Notes: generated by a model from the letters alone, not told the origin. DNA of 64,000 bases from Bradyrhizobium sp. CIAT3101 (GCF_029714945.1 NZ_CP121634.1:2377001-2441000); one strand, 5' to 3'. Positions 9,365 through 19,128 are shown, counted from the first letter of the stretch. A program made the numbers and translations.

Positions 9365-9778
9365 ATTTGACGTCGGCAAAACGCGGGACAGCTTGCGAAC
9401 TCTCGGTATCCTTTGGCCGCCTCCTGCGCCGCGCCTATGCAACGTTGCAAACTTAATTCTCCTAAAATCGTGACCCGATGGAGCGGTAGGGAGCTGCGGT
9501 ATGTGAACCGCTTCATAGTTCATCCGTCACGATTTGAACTATCACTCCCGCAAGAAATTGCCGCACCCGGAGCTGGCTGACAGGCACGGGTGAGTTGCAA
9601 TGCCTGCGCAGCGGCGTGCGCGCAGCCTTGGATTGGCTCTCGCCTTCGCGAGCAAGTCAGCCCCATCACTCAGCACAGATCTTTCTGACATTGGAATCAA
9701 GGGCATCGAGAACCGCGTCCCGGCAGATTCTATTCGGGGTCGGCCAGTAGGCTGCCAATTACTCAGAAGGAGCCCGCA
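9365..9778. other. Non-coding gap with a nested inverted repeat
   Basis: No gene is supported in these 414 bases. The notable content is a hairpin: AAATCGTGAC (9465-9474) pairs perfectly with GTCACGATTT (9526-9535), and inside it GCGGT (9496-9500) pairs with ACCGC (9507-9511). It could be a terminator for the iron operon, an operator or a small structured RNA. There is no T-run to decide for a terminator. Confidence 0.45.
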
Positions 9779-10294
9779 ATGAAGATCACCAGTGCAAGTT
9801 CGACCGCATTTTCCCTCACAAGGTACGTCAGCGGTCTTGGGATCGCCCGTTCCAGCCTGATCAAGTCGGCCCATACCCTTGAAAGAATTGGGCTGGCGGC
9901 CGTTGGAGCCTCTTGCGGTCTCTATGTGGGTGCGACCCTGTTGCGTCAGAAAGACGGGCTGTTTGAAAGCGGCTGGATCGTGCTGATAACGATGCTCTAC
10001 GGAGCTCTCAGCTTTTATGTCGGAATTGACTTGTCCGGTAATCTCGCGCGGCGGCCGAAATCGACCATCTCGGAAGAATGGAACGGCTCTGAGCCGGCTG
10101 AAATCATGAGCGCGGCCGGAACGTTCGGCGCGGCGATTGCCGCAACTCTTTCCGTAAGCCTTCTTGTCCTTGATCAAAATCTACCCGACGCCCTGATAGG
10201 CTTTGTTGCGGTCTGCTGGGCGGTTGGTTCTTCGCTTCAGGTTGCGGCGGGCACGTTGGCTCGCAGCCACGAAGCGCCGACGAACGAGCAATGA
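9779..10294 (+). CDS. Hypothetical membrane protein
   Basis: A 171-residue protein with a clear ribosome site (agaaggag) seven bases before the ATG. Four hydrophobic stretches are visible: about residues 38-55, 65-90, 115-135 and 142-160, separated by short polar loops (RQKDG, RRPKST). The N-terminal 30 residues are polar and Ser-rich. I do not recognise the family. It stands alone between the iron operon and the cyclase gene, with no obvious partner. Confidence 0.65.
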   Translation: MKITSASSTAFSLTRYVSGLGIARSSLIKSAHTLERIGLAAVGASCGLYVGATLLRQKDGLFESGWIVLITMLYGALSFYVGIDLSGNLARRPKSTISEEWNGSEPAEIMSAAGTFGAAIAATLSVSLLVLDQNLPDALIGFVAVCWAVGSSLQVAAGTLARSHEAPTNEQ

Positions 10295-10590
10295 AGCAAA
10301 CGTCTCCTTGGCATTGCATGTGAGCACAAGGTGCAGTGTCGGTCGGCTTCAGATCTGGAGTGTGGCGTGACGAATCATCGCAACCTCTGCTGTCCAACGC
10401 TGTGTGTCGGCGATGTTTGGTAGCACGGCCGCTCACATCGGGTCGTGTCCCGACCGAAGTGTCATCGGTAACGAGTAACCTAATTTTCGCAAGGCAAACA
10501 AGACGTGCCATCATCGCGGCGTTGGGATATTGTCTCGCTGCGGCCGTGGTCCAAAATTCTGCTAATCGCCAGTCATAAGATGGGTGAGCC

Positions 10591-13500
10591 ATGCAGATTG
10601 CGGAGTGGCTCGAGAAGCTGGGGCTTGGGCAATACGCGGAGCGTTTTGCCCAAAACGGGATCGACGTTGGCGTCCTCCCCGAGCTGATGGACGAGGACTT
10701 TGACAAGCTCGGAGTCCTGCTCGGTCATCGCCGCAAGATGCAGCGAGCCATTGCCGACCTCGATCCGGCCGCATTGATCGCATCGCCGGCTCCTCCTCAC
10801 GACGCCGAGCGGCGCCACCTCACCGTCATGTTTTGCGATCTGGTCGGCTCGACCATGCTCTCGGCACGCCTCGATCCCGAGGATATGTGGGAAGTGATCC
10901 GGGTCTACCGCGCCGCATGTGCGCGGGTCATTGCGGCTTATGACGGCAGCATAGCCAGGTTCGTCGGCGACGGAATACTCGTCTATTTCGGCTATCCGCG
11001 CGCCCACGAAGACGATGCGGAGCGCGCGGTGCGCGCGGGCCTCGACATTATAGCCGCAATTCGCCAGCTCGACACAGGCGCCGGCGAACGGGTGGAGCTG
11101 CGGATTGCAGTTGCGACCGGTCTTGTGGTGGTCGGCGACCTCATCAGTGGAGATGCGTCGGAGGAGCATGCGACCGTCGGCGATACGCCAAATCTCGCTG
11201 CTCGGCTTCAGAGCCTCGCGGAACCCGGGGCGGTCGTCGTTGCGTCATCGACCCGCCGGCTGCTTGGGGATCTCTTCACGTTTCGCAATCTTGGCCGCCG
11301 CGAAGTCAAGGGGATAGGCGAACCCGTCGCAGTGTGGGCGGTGGAAGGCGCGACCGCATCCGAGAGCCGTTTCGAGGCGGTCCGTGCCGCGCGCTCGATC
11401 GGCTTTGTCGGCCGCAAGGATGAGATCGAATTCATTCTCTCGCGCCAGCGAGAGGCATGGCAGGGTCACGGCCAGATCGTATTGATCTCCGGCGAGGCGG
11501 GTATCGGCAAGTCGCGCATCGTCGCAACGCTGTCCGAAAGTCCCTCGTTGGGGACGCACCGTCGCGTGCGATATCAGTGTTCGCCTTATCATACCAACAG
11601 CGCGCTTCATCCCTTTGTCGCACAGCTCGAGCGCGCCGCCGGAATCCGCGCGCACGACACGCCAGAACAAAGGTTCGGCAAGCTCGAGGCCATGCTGGCG
11701 CTTGGAACCCAGCAGGTCGCCCGGGCAACACCGCTCATTGCGGCGCTGCTTTCGATTCCAACCGGCGACCATTGCCCACCCCTCGGCTTGAGTCCGGCGC
11801 AGCAGAGGCGACAGACATTTGCCGCCCTTCTCGATCAGCTCGAGGGGTTGGCGCGAGGTCAGCCTCTGCTGATTATCTGCGAAGATTTGCATTGGGCCGA
11901 TGCCACGACCCTTGAGCTGTTCGATCTCGCGGTGGATCGGATCCGGGCACTGCCGATCCTCATGCTCATGACATCCCGGCCGGAGTTCGAGCCGTCCTGG
12001 TCGGGCCTTGCCAATGTCGGCCTGCTGCGTCTCGATCGGCTCGATCGACAGGACACGCGCGCGCTGGTGGAACAGGTGGTTGTCGGTCGCCAGCTGCCAC
12101 GCGAGATGATGAAGCAGATCATCGACAGGACGGATGGTGTCCCGCTGTTCGTCGAAGAGCTGACCAAGATGGTGCTGGAGTCCGGCCTGCTGGTCGAAGA
12201 TGCCGGGCGCTATCGCCTCAATAGTCCGCTCCCGCCGCTCGCAATTCCCGCAACGCTTCAGGATTCGCTGATGGCGCGGCTCGACCGGCTCGCTCCAGTC
12301 AAGGAGGTGGCGCAGATAGGTGCCGCCATCGGCCGCGATTTCTCATACGCGCTCATGAAGTATGTGGCGGGACGCGATGATCTGACGCTGAGTGCCGCGC
12401 TGGGACAACTTGAAGAAGCCGAACTGCTGCTTCGCCGCGGGGTTCCGCCCGACGCAAGCTATAGTTTCAAGCACGCCCTCGTTCAGGAGGCCGCCTACGA
12501 GAGTTTGCTCAAAAGCAAACGGCACCTGCTTCACACGAGAATTGGCGAGGTCCTCCGTGAGAAGTTTCCGGTCGTCGCCGAGATCGAGCCGGAAGTTCTG
12601 GCGCATCACTTCACCGAAGCGGGGCTGAGCGAGGTAGCCCTCGAATGGTGGCGCAAGGCGGGCCAGCAGGCGCTGAAACGCTCTGCCTATTCCGAGGCGG
12701 TCGCGCATCTCGGCAAGGCCGTCGCGACCGCCGACGAGCTGCCGGATGACCCCCGCCGGATGATGACCAGGCTGCATCTGCAGATCTCGTACGGCCGCGC
12801 ACTGAGGGGCAGCCTCGGGCACAGCGCTCCCGAAACGATCGCGGCTTGGACGCGTGCGCGCCAATTCGCAGCCGACATCGATGATCCCGTTGAACTTGCG
12901 CCTGTTCATTCGGGGCTCTTCAATGCCTGCCTGACACACGGCGAATTCGCTCCGATGCGGGAGCTCGTGGATGCCATCAGGGGCGCCGCGGATCGACGGC
13001 CGGACTCGCCGGTGGCGGCCGTGGTTGCCCAATGGACGAGCGGCGTCACCTGCTGGTTCGGCGGCGACTATTTGAACGCGCGAACGCATCTTGAGCGGGC
13101 GCTGGCCATCTATGCCGCCGAACCGGATCCCGCGACATTCAGGGCTTCGGCACTGGATCTGCCGTTCGTAATCATGAGATTTCTTGCCCTGGTGCTCTGG
13201 CCGCTCGGTCTCACTGCACGCGCGCGCGAGCTCGCCGCCGAAGCGGTGGGTGCGTCGGGAGAAAAACGGGCGCTTTCCCGGGCCAATGCGCTGGTTCATC
13301 GCGCCGTGTTCGACGGCGTATGCGGGGGCATGTTGCAGCAAACCGAGACGATCCTGGCGCTCGGTCTCGCGCGCGACCACACCATGCCGCTGTATGTGGC
13401 CGCGGGCACCTACCTGAACGGACTGGCCAGGTGGCGCGCCGGCGACCGAATGGCCGGACTGGCGGACATGCGTCACGGCTGGACCTTGCTGCAAGAGAAC

Positions 13501-13965
13501 GATTGTTACCTCTGCGAACCGTTCTGGGGGCTGCATGTCGCCGTAGCGAATGCGGAGATGGGCCAGGTCGAAACAGGGCTCGACATCCTGAACGAACTGA
13601 TCGCCCGGACCGGACAGTCCGGCCAGCATTGGCTTGATGCCGAGCTGCATCGTGTCCGCGGAAAGCTTTTATTGCGTCATAATTCTTCAGACGAATCCAG
13701 TGCCGAAGCCGACCTCAGGCGAGCGCTGGACATCGCGCGACACCAGCGGACGAAGACCTTCGAGCTGCGCAGCGCGCTTGGACTTGCCCGCCTGCACAGG
13801 ACAAACGGCCGAGCCGGTGCGGTCTATGAAGTGCTCGCGCCGGTGTTCGCTGAGTTCGAGGCCGAGCGCAACCTTCCTGAATTGATGGAAGCGAAAGAGC
13901 TGCTTGCGCAGGAGCGTGAGGCGCGTGCCGTTTCCGCGGCGGGTCGTCTTGGCGGCGCGGAATGA
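10591..13965 (+). CDS. SAM domain-nucleotide cyclase-AAA ATPase-TPR protein
   Basis: A 1124-residue multidomain signalling protein. Residues 1-58 form a SAM domain (IAEWLEKLGLGQYAERFAQN). A class III adenylate/guanylate cyclase domain follows at about 70-235, with the metal-binding FCDLVGST and the GDGILVYFGYP motif. From about 270 comes an AAA_16-type ATPase with Walker A GEAGIGKS (301-308) and a Walker B-like LLIICEDLHWAD. The C-terminal half (about 640-1110) is helical TPR-like repeats. The same order is known in large families of rhizobial cyclases whose signals are unknown. The upstream 296 bases hold no gene. It ends against the convergent depolymerase gene with a three-base gap. Confidence 0.93.
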   Translation: MQIAEWLEKLGLGQYAERFAQNGIDVGVLPELMDEDFDKLGVLLGHRRKMQRAIADLDPAALIASPAPPHDAERRHLTVMFCDLVGSTMLSARLDPEDMWEVIRVYRAACARVIAAYDGSIARFVGDGILVYFGYPRAHEDDAERAVRAGLDIIAAIRQLDTGAGERVELRIAVATGLVVVGDLISGDASEEHATVGDTPNLAARLQSLAEPGAVVVASSTRRLLGDLFTFRNLGRREVKGIGEPVAVWAVEGATASESRFEAVRAARSIGFVGRKDEIEFILSRQREAWQGHGQIVLISGEAGIGKSRIVATLSESPSLGTHRRVRYQCSPYHTNSALHPFVAQLERAAGIRAHDTPEQRFGKLEAMLALGTQQVARATPLIAALLSIPTGDHCPPLGLSPAQQRRQTFAALLDQLEGLARGQPLLIICEDLHWADATTLELFDLAVDRIRALPILMLMTSRPEFEPSWSGLANVGLLRLDRLDRQDTRALVEQVVVGRQLPREMMKQIIDRTDGVPLFVEELTKMVLESGLLVEDAGRYRLNSPLPPLAIPATLQDSLMARLDRLAPVKEVAQIGAAIGRDFSYALMKYVAGRDDLTLSAALGQLEEAELLLRRGVPPDASYSFKHALVQEAAYESLLKSKRHLLHTRIGEVLREKFPVVAEIEPEVLAHHFTEAGLSEVALEWWRKAGQQALKRSAYSEAVAHLGKAVATADELPDDPRRMMTRLHLQISYGRALRGSLGHSAPETIAAWTRARQFAADIDDPVELAPVHSGLFNACLTHGEFAPMRELVDAIRGAADRRPDSPVAAVVAQWTSGVTCWFGGDYLNARTHLERALAIYAAEPDPATFRASALDLPFVIMRFLALVLWPLGLTARARELAAEAVGASGEKRALSRANALVHRAVFDGVCGGMLQQTETILALGLARDHTMPLYVAAGTYLNGLARWRAGDRMAGLADMRHGWTLLQENDCYLCEPFWGLHVAVANAEMGQVETGLDILNELIARTGQSGQHWLDAELHRVRGKLLLRHNSSDESSAEADLRRALDIARHQRTKTFELRSALGLARLHRTNGRAGAVYEVLAPVFAEFEAERNLPELMEAKELLAQEREARAVSAAGRLGGAE

Positions 13966-13968
13966 CAG

Positions 13969-15192
13969 TCACGAATTCACGTGCACGAAATCCCGCAGCA
14001 GCGGGTAAATCTCGTTGTTCCAGCGCTTGCCCGAGAACACGCCGTAATGGCCGACACCGGCCTGCATGTGATGGACCCTGCGATAGGCGCGCACGCTGGT
14101 GCAGAGGTCTTGCGCGGCGAGCGTCTGGCCGATCGAGCAGATGTCGTCCTTTTCGCCCTCGACCGTCATCAGCCCCATGCGGCTGACCGCCTTGGTGTCG
14201 ACGGGGCGGCCGCGGTGCATCAGCTTGCCTTGCGGCAGCAGGTGCTCCTGGAACACGTCGCGCACGGTCTCGATGTAGAACTCGGCGGGCAAATCCATCA
14301 CCGCAAAATATTCGTCGTAGAAGGTCTTGATGCTTGCCGCCTTCTCCTTCTCGCCCTTGGCGATGTGGTTGGCGAGATCCATGTGCTGCTTGATGTGGCG
14401 CTCGAGGTTCATCGAGACGAAGGCGGTGAGCTGCACGAAGCCGGGATAGACCTTCCGGAATGCGCCGCGGCACTGCACCGGGACGTAGTTGATCAGGTTC
14501 TGCTCGAACCATTCGATCGGCTTGCTCTTGGCGAAGTCGTTGACCTTGGTCGGCTGGATCCGCGTGTCGATCGGCCCGGCCATCAGCGTCAGCGTCGCCG
14601 GCCGCGACGGATGATTGCCCTCGCACATGATCGCGGCGGCCGCGAGCGCCGATACTGACGGCTGGCAGATCGCCACCATATGCGGGCGCGGACCGAGCTG
14701 TCCGAGGAAGTCGATCAGGTGCTCGGTGTAGTCGTCGAGCCCGAAGCGGCCCTCGCTGCGCGGAATGTCGCGCGGATTGTGCCAGTCGGTGATGTAGACG
14801 TCGTGGTCCTGCAGCAGCGTCTTCACGGTGCCGCGCAGGAGCGTGGCGAAATGTCCGGACATCGGCGCCACCAGCAGCATGCGCGGCTGCTCGGTCACGC
14901 CGTCCTTCTTGAAGTGCAGCAGTGAGCCGAACGGCGTCGCATAGGCGATCTCCTCGGTGACGCCGACCTCGCGATTGCCGATCATCACGCTGTCGATGCC
15001 GTAGGCCGGGCGGTGATAGGTGAGGGTGGAGCGGGAGATCAGCTCCAGCGCCGCCGAGAGCCGGCCGACCACCCTGTCGGACATGCCCTGCGGCACCAGA
15101 TCGAGGAATTTGAGCGCGGACGAGGCGCCCGCCCGCCACGGCGCCGTCAGGTCCATCTGGTTCTGAAAAGCCTGATAATACATCGACATCAT
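13969..15192 (-). CDS. phaZ: Intracellular polyhydroxyalkanoate depolymerase
   Basis: A 407-residue enzyme beginning MMSMYYQAFQNQMDL, the standard start of intracellular PHB depolymerases. It mobilises stored polyhydroxybutyrate granules in the cytoplasm. The nucleophile region is AICQPSVSALAAAAIM; in the family the cysteine in CQPS acts as nucleophile. Other landmarks are LVAPMSGHFATLLRGTV, DVYITDWHNPRDIP and a C-terminal GVFSGKRWNNEIYPLL. The start was chosen at the first of two adjacent ATGs, preceded by GAGAGG; the frame stays open further upstream but without recognisable sequence. The gene stands alone, divergent from the glutathione transferase. Confidence 0.93.
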   Translation of the reverse strand: MMSMYYQAFQNQMDLTAPWRAGASSALKFLDLVPQGMSDRVVGRLSAALELISRSTLTYHRPAYGIDSVMIGNREVGVTEEIAYATPFGSLLHFKKDGVTEQPRMLLVAPMSGHFATLLRGTVKTLLQDHDVYITDWHNPRDIPRSEGRFGLDDYTEHLIDFLGQLGPRPHMVAICQPSVSALAAAAIMCEGNHPSRPATLTLMAGPIDTRIQPTKVNDFAKSKPIEWFEQNLINYVPVQCRGAFRKVYPGFVQLTAFVSMNLERHIKQHMDLANHIAKGEKEKAASIKTFYDEYFAVMDLPAEFYIETVRDVFQEHLLPQGKLMHRGRPVDTKAVSRMGLMTVEGEKDDICSIGQTLAAQDLCTSVRAYRRVHHMQAGVGHYGVFSGKRWNNEIYPLLRDFVHVNS

Positions 15193-15312
15193 ACTGAAGC
15201 GCCCACCTCTCCGATGTTGCCATGCAATATCGGAGCCAGACGGACACTGGCCGCCCCTCAAATTGGCACGTCGCTTGCTGCTCCTTTGGCCGTAAACGTG
15301 AGGGAAGGCCCT

Positions 15313-15969
15313 ATGGCGAAGGCGACACTGACCATCAGCAGCAAGAACTATTCGTCCTGGTCGCTGCGTGGCTGGCTGCTGACGAAGTTCTCCGGGCTCG
15401 ATTTCGAGGAGATCGTCACCGCACCGGATGACGCCTCGGCGCGTGCCGAAATCCTGCTGCTGTCGTCCTCGATCCTGGTGCCCTGTCTGCGCCACGACGG
15501 CGCCACGGTCTGGGATACGCTCGCCATTGCCGAATATCTCAACGAGGCGATGCCGGACGCCGGCCTGTTGCCGGCGGATCGCGTCCAGCGCGCGCATTGC
15601 CGCTCGATCTGCGGCGAGATCCATTCGGGCTTCACCACGTTGCGCGCCTCGCTGCCGGTCAATCTGAAGGGCCACTTCCCCGGCTTCAAGATCTGGTCGC
15701 GCGCGCAGGCCGACATCGACCGGGTCTGGTCGATCTGGCGCGACTGTCTGGAGAAATCCGGCGGCCCGTTCCTGTTCGGCGAGACGCGCACCATGGCGGA
15801 TGCGATGTACGCGCCCGTGGTGACGCGCTTCGTCACCTATGACGTCAAGCTCGAGCCACGGTTGAAGGCCTATGCCGATACCATCATGGCGATGCCCGAG
15901 ATGAGGGAATGGATCGCGGCGGCGCAGGAAGAGCCGGCCGAGATCGAGGAGCTCGAGGTCGAATATTAG
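15313..15969 (+). CDS. Glutathione S-transferase family protein
   Basis: A 218-residue protein with an N-terminal thioredoxin-like half (TLTISSKNYSSWSLRGWLL, where a Ser in SSWS takes the place of the catalytic residue) and a helical C-terminal half ending in an acidic tail (EEPAEIEELEVEY). The segment VPCLRHDGATVWDTLAIAEY is the glutathione gamma-glutamyl binding region. The ATG at 15313 follows agggaagg. It shares a short divergent promoter region with phaZ. Substrate unknown. Confidence 0.88.
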   Translation: MAKATLTISSKNYSSWSLRGWLLTKFSGLDFEEIVTAPDDASARAEILLLSSSILVPCLRHDGATVWDTLAIAEYLNEAMPDAGLLPADRVQRAHCRSICGEIHSGFTTLRASLPVNLKGHFPGFKIWSRAQADIDRVWSIWRDCLEKSGGPFLFGETRTMADAMYAPVVTRFVTYDVKLEPRLKAYADTIMAMPEMREWIAAAQEEPAEIEELEVEY

Positions 15970-15992
15970 GCAGGCGGCCTACGGTCCTGCCT
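15968..15992 (+). terminator. Weak terminator after the glutathione transferase
   Basis: AGGCAGG (15968-15974) pairs with CCTGCCT (15986-15992), starting in the stop codon and followed by a short GTTT. The stem is seven base pairs and the T-run is poor, so function is only possible. Confidence 0.35.
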
Positions 15993-16184
15993 GTTTCCGG
16001 GGCGGCAGCGGCCTGCGTCTCGCCGACCTCCATGTCTTTGCCATCGTTAACTTTTGCGGCCGGTATCTGGCGAGGGCGCTTCTCGCACCGCGCAGATATT
16101 GTGCGCCCCAGCGACGCCTTGTCGACATCTAGCCGTGAACAGCCGCGTACGACGTCAAACGGCTGATTCGGACGTGATTCGTTC

Positions 16185-16220
16185 GGGCCGCGTTCCGTTC
16201 GTTAAGGCGGAGCGCGGCCC
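16185..16220 (-). terminator. Inverted repeat, probable terminator of the small gene at 16249
   Basis: GGGCCGCG (16185-16192) pairs with CGCGGCCC (16213-16220), with further TTCC/GGAG pairing inside. It lies 29 bases beyond the stop of the minus-strand gene. No strong T-run follows. Confidence 0.4.
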
Positions 16221-16248
16221 CGTTGCATTTTGAGACAGAACCAAACCG

Positions 16249-16473
16249 TCAGGCCACGCCGGAGTGCTTCACGCGCGGCACGCGCCAACCGATGACGGTG
16301 GCTTCCACCGGGACGCCGGCCGCGTCATTCTGCCAGCGGCCCTCGACATAGCGGCAGGCGAACGGCAGTTGATATGTCCCGCTGTGATCCTCACACAGCA
16401 CCTCGACCGGCAGGCCAGGTGGTGGCTCTCCGGCGCCATCGAATTCTGCCAAACGTCTATCGCGCGTTGCCAT
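16249..16473 (-). CDS. Small hypothetical protein
   Basis: A 74-residue protein with a good ribosome site (aggggag) before the ATG at 16473. It contains a compact soluble core (LPVEVLCEDHSGTYQLPF, then CRYVEGRW and EATVIGWRVPR) with two cysteines, no signal peptide and no membrane segment. Such short proteins with a CxxxD...C pattern are common and uncharacterised in Bradyrhizobium. No function can be assigned. Confidence 0.65.
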   Translation of the reverse strand: MATRDRRLAEFDGAGEPPPGLPVEVLCEDHSGTYQLPFACRYVEGRWQNDAAGVPVEATVIGWRVPRVKHSGVA

Positions 16474-16656
16474 TCCAAAAATCTCCCCTAATCAAAGCCG
16501 CGGAAAGAGCGCCTACTTCTTCCGCGTGCGGTTCACCGCTCCCCGTCCAAGGGAACAAGCCAAGCTCATCGCGAGAATGCGGTGCGAGTGTGGTAGCTTC
16601 GGGAAGGCGCGCGCAATCGGCGCACATTGCCGTGATTAATTTGAAGAGGAACCTGG

Positions 16657-17007
16657 ATGCTGTGCCGGATCGCTGCCGTGTGTTTCGCCATGTTACCGCT
16701 CGTCGCGCATACGCCGGCGCTGGCGCAGGACGTGCCCGGCATCGAGATCTGCACGGTGGAGAAGACGATGGAGCGGCGCACCAGTTGTCTCCAGAGCAAT
16801 GTCGATTTCCTCCAGAAGACCATCAGCAAGCTCAATCTCGATCACCAACAGAAGATCGAAGCTGCCAACCGCCAGATCGACACGCTGAAGGTGACGCTTG
16901 CAGGCTTGCAGAAGACCATCGGCGATCTGCAGGCGGCGCAAGTGAAACAGGCGGAGGATCTGAAGAAGAAGCAGGACGCGCCGCCACCGAAGGATGCTGC
17001 GAAATAG
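16657..17007 (+). CDS. Secreted coiled-coil protein
   Basis: A 116-residue protein with a signal peptide (about residues 1-23, cleaved after ALA in TPALAQDVPG). The mature part has two cysteines (EICTVEK and RTSCLQSN) that may form a disulfide, then a long heptad-like coiled coil (about 55-95) and a Lys/Pro tail (KKKQDAPPPKDAAK). A ribosome site (gaggaa) precedes the ATG. Function unknown; it may be a small periplasmic spacer or adaptor. Confidence 0.7.
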   Translation: MLCRIAAVCFAMLPLVAHTPALAQDVPGIEICTVEKTMERRTSCLQSNVDFLQKTISKLNLDHQQKIEAANRQIDTLKVTLAGLQKTIGDLQAAQVKQAEDLKKKQDAPPPKDAAK

Positions 17008-17016
17008 CGGCACCGA

Positions 17017-18120
17017 TCACGTCACGCGGTAGCGCTCGATCACGCCGCGATCGGGATCAAGGCCGAGTCCCGGGCCCGTTGGTACCGCGACATGTCCGGT
17101 CGTGTCGACATCGGCGCGGCCGCCCCAGAGGCAGGCCTCACGCCTGAGATAGAACATCTCGACAAGCCCGTCGTCGCGCGTCGCCAGCAGATGCAGGGTC
17201 GCCAGCAGGCCCGGACCAAAGTAAGGGGAATGCGGGACGATCTTGACGCCGCGCTGATCGGCGAGCCGCGCAACCTTCAGAAATTCCGTGATGCCGCCGA
17301 CCTTGATCACCGACGGCTGCGCATGGCTCACGGCACCCGCATCCATCATCTGGCGGAATTGATATTCCGTGCAGGCATTCTCGCCGGCCGCGACGCCAAG
17401 TCCGCCCTTGCTGCGGACCTCGGCGAGCCCAGCAAAGTCTTCCGGCGGCCAGACCGGCTCCTCCAGGAACATCGGCTGCGCGTCTTTGCACGCTCCGGCG
17501 AACGCGATCGCCTGTTCGGCCGTGAGCGGGCAGTTCATGTCGACCATCAGCGGAATGCCGGGCCCGATCGCCTCGCGCGCGGCGAACACCGCCGGCGTCG
17601 TGGTCTCATGCAGCTTGATGGCGCCATAGCCGAGCGCGAGTGCCTTCCTGCATTCGCCGGCGATGTTCTCGGGCGAGCCGATCCGCAGCAGGCTCGCGTA
17701 AGCGGGAATCTTTGCGCGCTTCGTCTCACCGAGCAGGCGATGCACCGGCACGCCCTCGATCTTCGCGGCAAGGTCCCACAGTGCGATGTCGAGCCCTGAG
17801 ATCGCGAACATGGTGATGCCGTAGCGGCCGAACAGATGCAGGTTGCGCTGGATCTGCTCCATGGCGGCCGGAATGCCGGCCGCGTCGGGCACCTTCAGCC
17901 CGCGCGCCTGCGGCGCGATCATCTCCTCGACGGCGCTCCGCGTGGTGGCCGGGCAGACATAGGCGAACGCATCGCCCCATCCCGTCAGCCCGGCATCGGT
18001 CGTGACCTCCACCAGCACCATGTCGAGGGCTGAGATGGCCGATGCGCCCTGGCGGAAGCTCGCGACACCGGCGTCGTAGGGAATGCGGATATGGTGCGCC
18101 CGCACATCGGTGATTTCCAT
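17017..18120 (-). CDS. Mandelate racemase/muconate lactonizing enzyme family protein
   Basis: A 367-residue member of the enolase superfamily, which abstracts a proton next to a carboxylate with Mg2+ help. The N-terminal capping domain starts MEITDVRAHHIRIPYDAG. In the barrel, the base lysine lies in YGAIKLHET, and the metal ligands are the Asp in LMVDMNCPL, the Glu in FLEEPVWP and the Glu in AAGENACTEYQF. A His in VPHSPYFGPG near residue 295 sits where the general base is in the mandelate racemase subgroup. The precise substrate (sugar acid or aromatic) is not readable. Confidence 0.9.
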   Translation of the reverse strand: MEITDVRAHHIRIPYDAGVASFRQGASAISALDMVLVEVTTDAGLTGWGDAFAYVCPATTRSAVEEMIAPQARGLKVPDAAGIPAAMEQIQRNLHLFGRYGITMFAISGLDIALWDLAAKIEGVPVHRLLGETKRAKIPAYASLLRIGSPENIAGECRKALALGYGAIKLHETTTPAVFAAREAIGPGIPLMVDMNCPLTAEQAIAFAGACKDAQPMFLEEPVWPPEDFAGLAEVRSKGGLGVAAGENACTEYQFRQMMDAGAVSHAQPSVIKVGGITEFLKVARLADQRGVKIVPHSPYFGPGLLATLHLLATRDDGLVEMFYLRREACLWGGRADVDTTGHVAVPTGPGLGLDPDRGVIERYRVT

Positions 18121-18294
18121 GACGCGGTTCCTCCATGCTTTCTTTGAGCGGTTCCAGGCAGTGTAGCTGCGAATATCGGGGCGTTGCCACTGGCTATTCC
18201 CGGACTATCCTCATGCGCCGACCGCAATGCCGATCAAGCGCGCTCCGGCGGCGGCGCGCATCATGGCCGTGCTTCGAACGAGAGCTTAGTCACC

Positions 18295-19128
18295 ATGAAC
18301 CCAGCCCAGCGCGCGCTCTGGTACATCGAAAGCCATCTGGCCGAGCCGATGACGCTCGACGAGATCGCTGCGATCGGTGGCGTGTCGCGGTTCCACATGG
18401 TGCGTGCGTTTGCCGCAGCCACCGGTTATCCGGTGATGCGTTACGTGCGCGCACGGAGGCTGACGGAAGCGGCGCGCAGCCTTGCCAGGGGAGCGCCGGA
18501 CATACTGTCGCTGGCGCTGGAGGCGGACTACGGCTCGCACGAAGCATTCACCCGCGCGTTCCGCGACCAGTTCGGTACCACGCCCGAAGCGGTGAGGGCG
18601 GCGACGTGCACCCACCATCTCAAGCTTCAGGAGCCGATCCTCATGGACTCCACCCTGTCAGACAATCTCAAAGCCCCGCGTTTCGAAACCGCAAAGGCCA
18701 TTCTCGTCGCCGGTCTCGCCGAGCGCATCTCCTGCGACAACGGCGCCATCATCCCGGGGATGTGGGCGCGCTTCCACCAGGAGGTTGCCGACATTCCCGA
18801 GCGCATCGGCAACGTCGCTTACGGTGTCTGCTGCAACGGCGATGATTCCGGCAATATCGATTACATCGCCGGCGTCGAGGTCGCTGACTTCTCCGACCTG
18901 CCACGCGGCTTCGGCCGCATCCGCATCCCCGAGCAGCGCTACGCGGTGTTCACGCACGCCGATCACGTCGCTTCCATCAGGCGCACCGTCAATGCGATCT
19001 GGAATCAATGGCTGCCGGGGTCGGGCCACAAGGCCGCAGATGCGCCGAACTTCGAACGCTACGACGAGAAGTTCGATCCCGTGACCGGCAATGGCGGCTT
19101 CGAAATCTGGGTGCCCATCAAAGAATAG
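18295..19128 (+). CDS. AraC family transcriptional regulator with GyrI-like domain
   Basis: A 277-residue regulator. The first 100 residues are a double helix-turn-helix of the AraC type (LAEPMTLDEIAAIGGVSRFH and YGSHEAFTRAFRDQFGTTP). Residues 125-277 match the GyrI-like small-molecule binding fold, ending in GGFEIWVPIKE. Relatives such as Rob or BmrR-like proteins sense small drugs or metabolites. The ATG at 18295 was chosen because the AraC domain starts there; the frame is open further upstream. Its target genes are not evident. Confidence 0.9.
   Translation: MNPAQRALWYIESHLAEPMTLDEIAAIGGVSRFHMVRAFAAATGYPVMRYVRARRLTEAARSLARGAPDILSLALEADYGSHEAFTRAFRDQFGTTPEAVRAATCTHHLKLQEPILMDSTLSDNLKAPRFETAKAILVAGLAERISCDNGAIIPGMWARFHQEVADIPERIGNVAYGVCCNGDDSGNIDYIAGVEVADFSDLPRGFGRIRIPEQRYAVFTHADHVASIRRTVNAIWNQWLPGSGHKAADAPNFERYDEKFDPVTGNGGFEIWVPIKE

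Noticed and set aside
15193..15675. Longer N-terminus for the PHA depolymerase
   Set aside because: The extra part is antisense to the glutathione transferase gene and has no family match.
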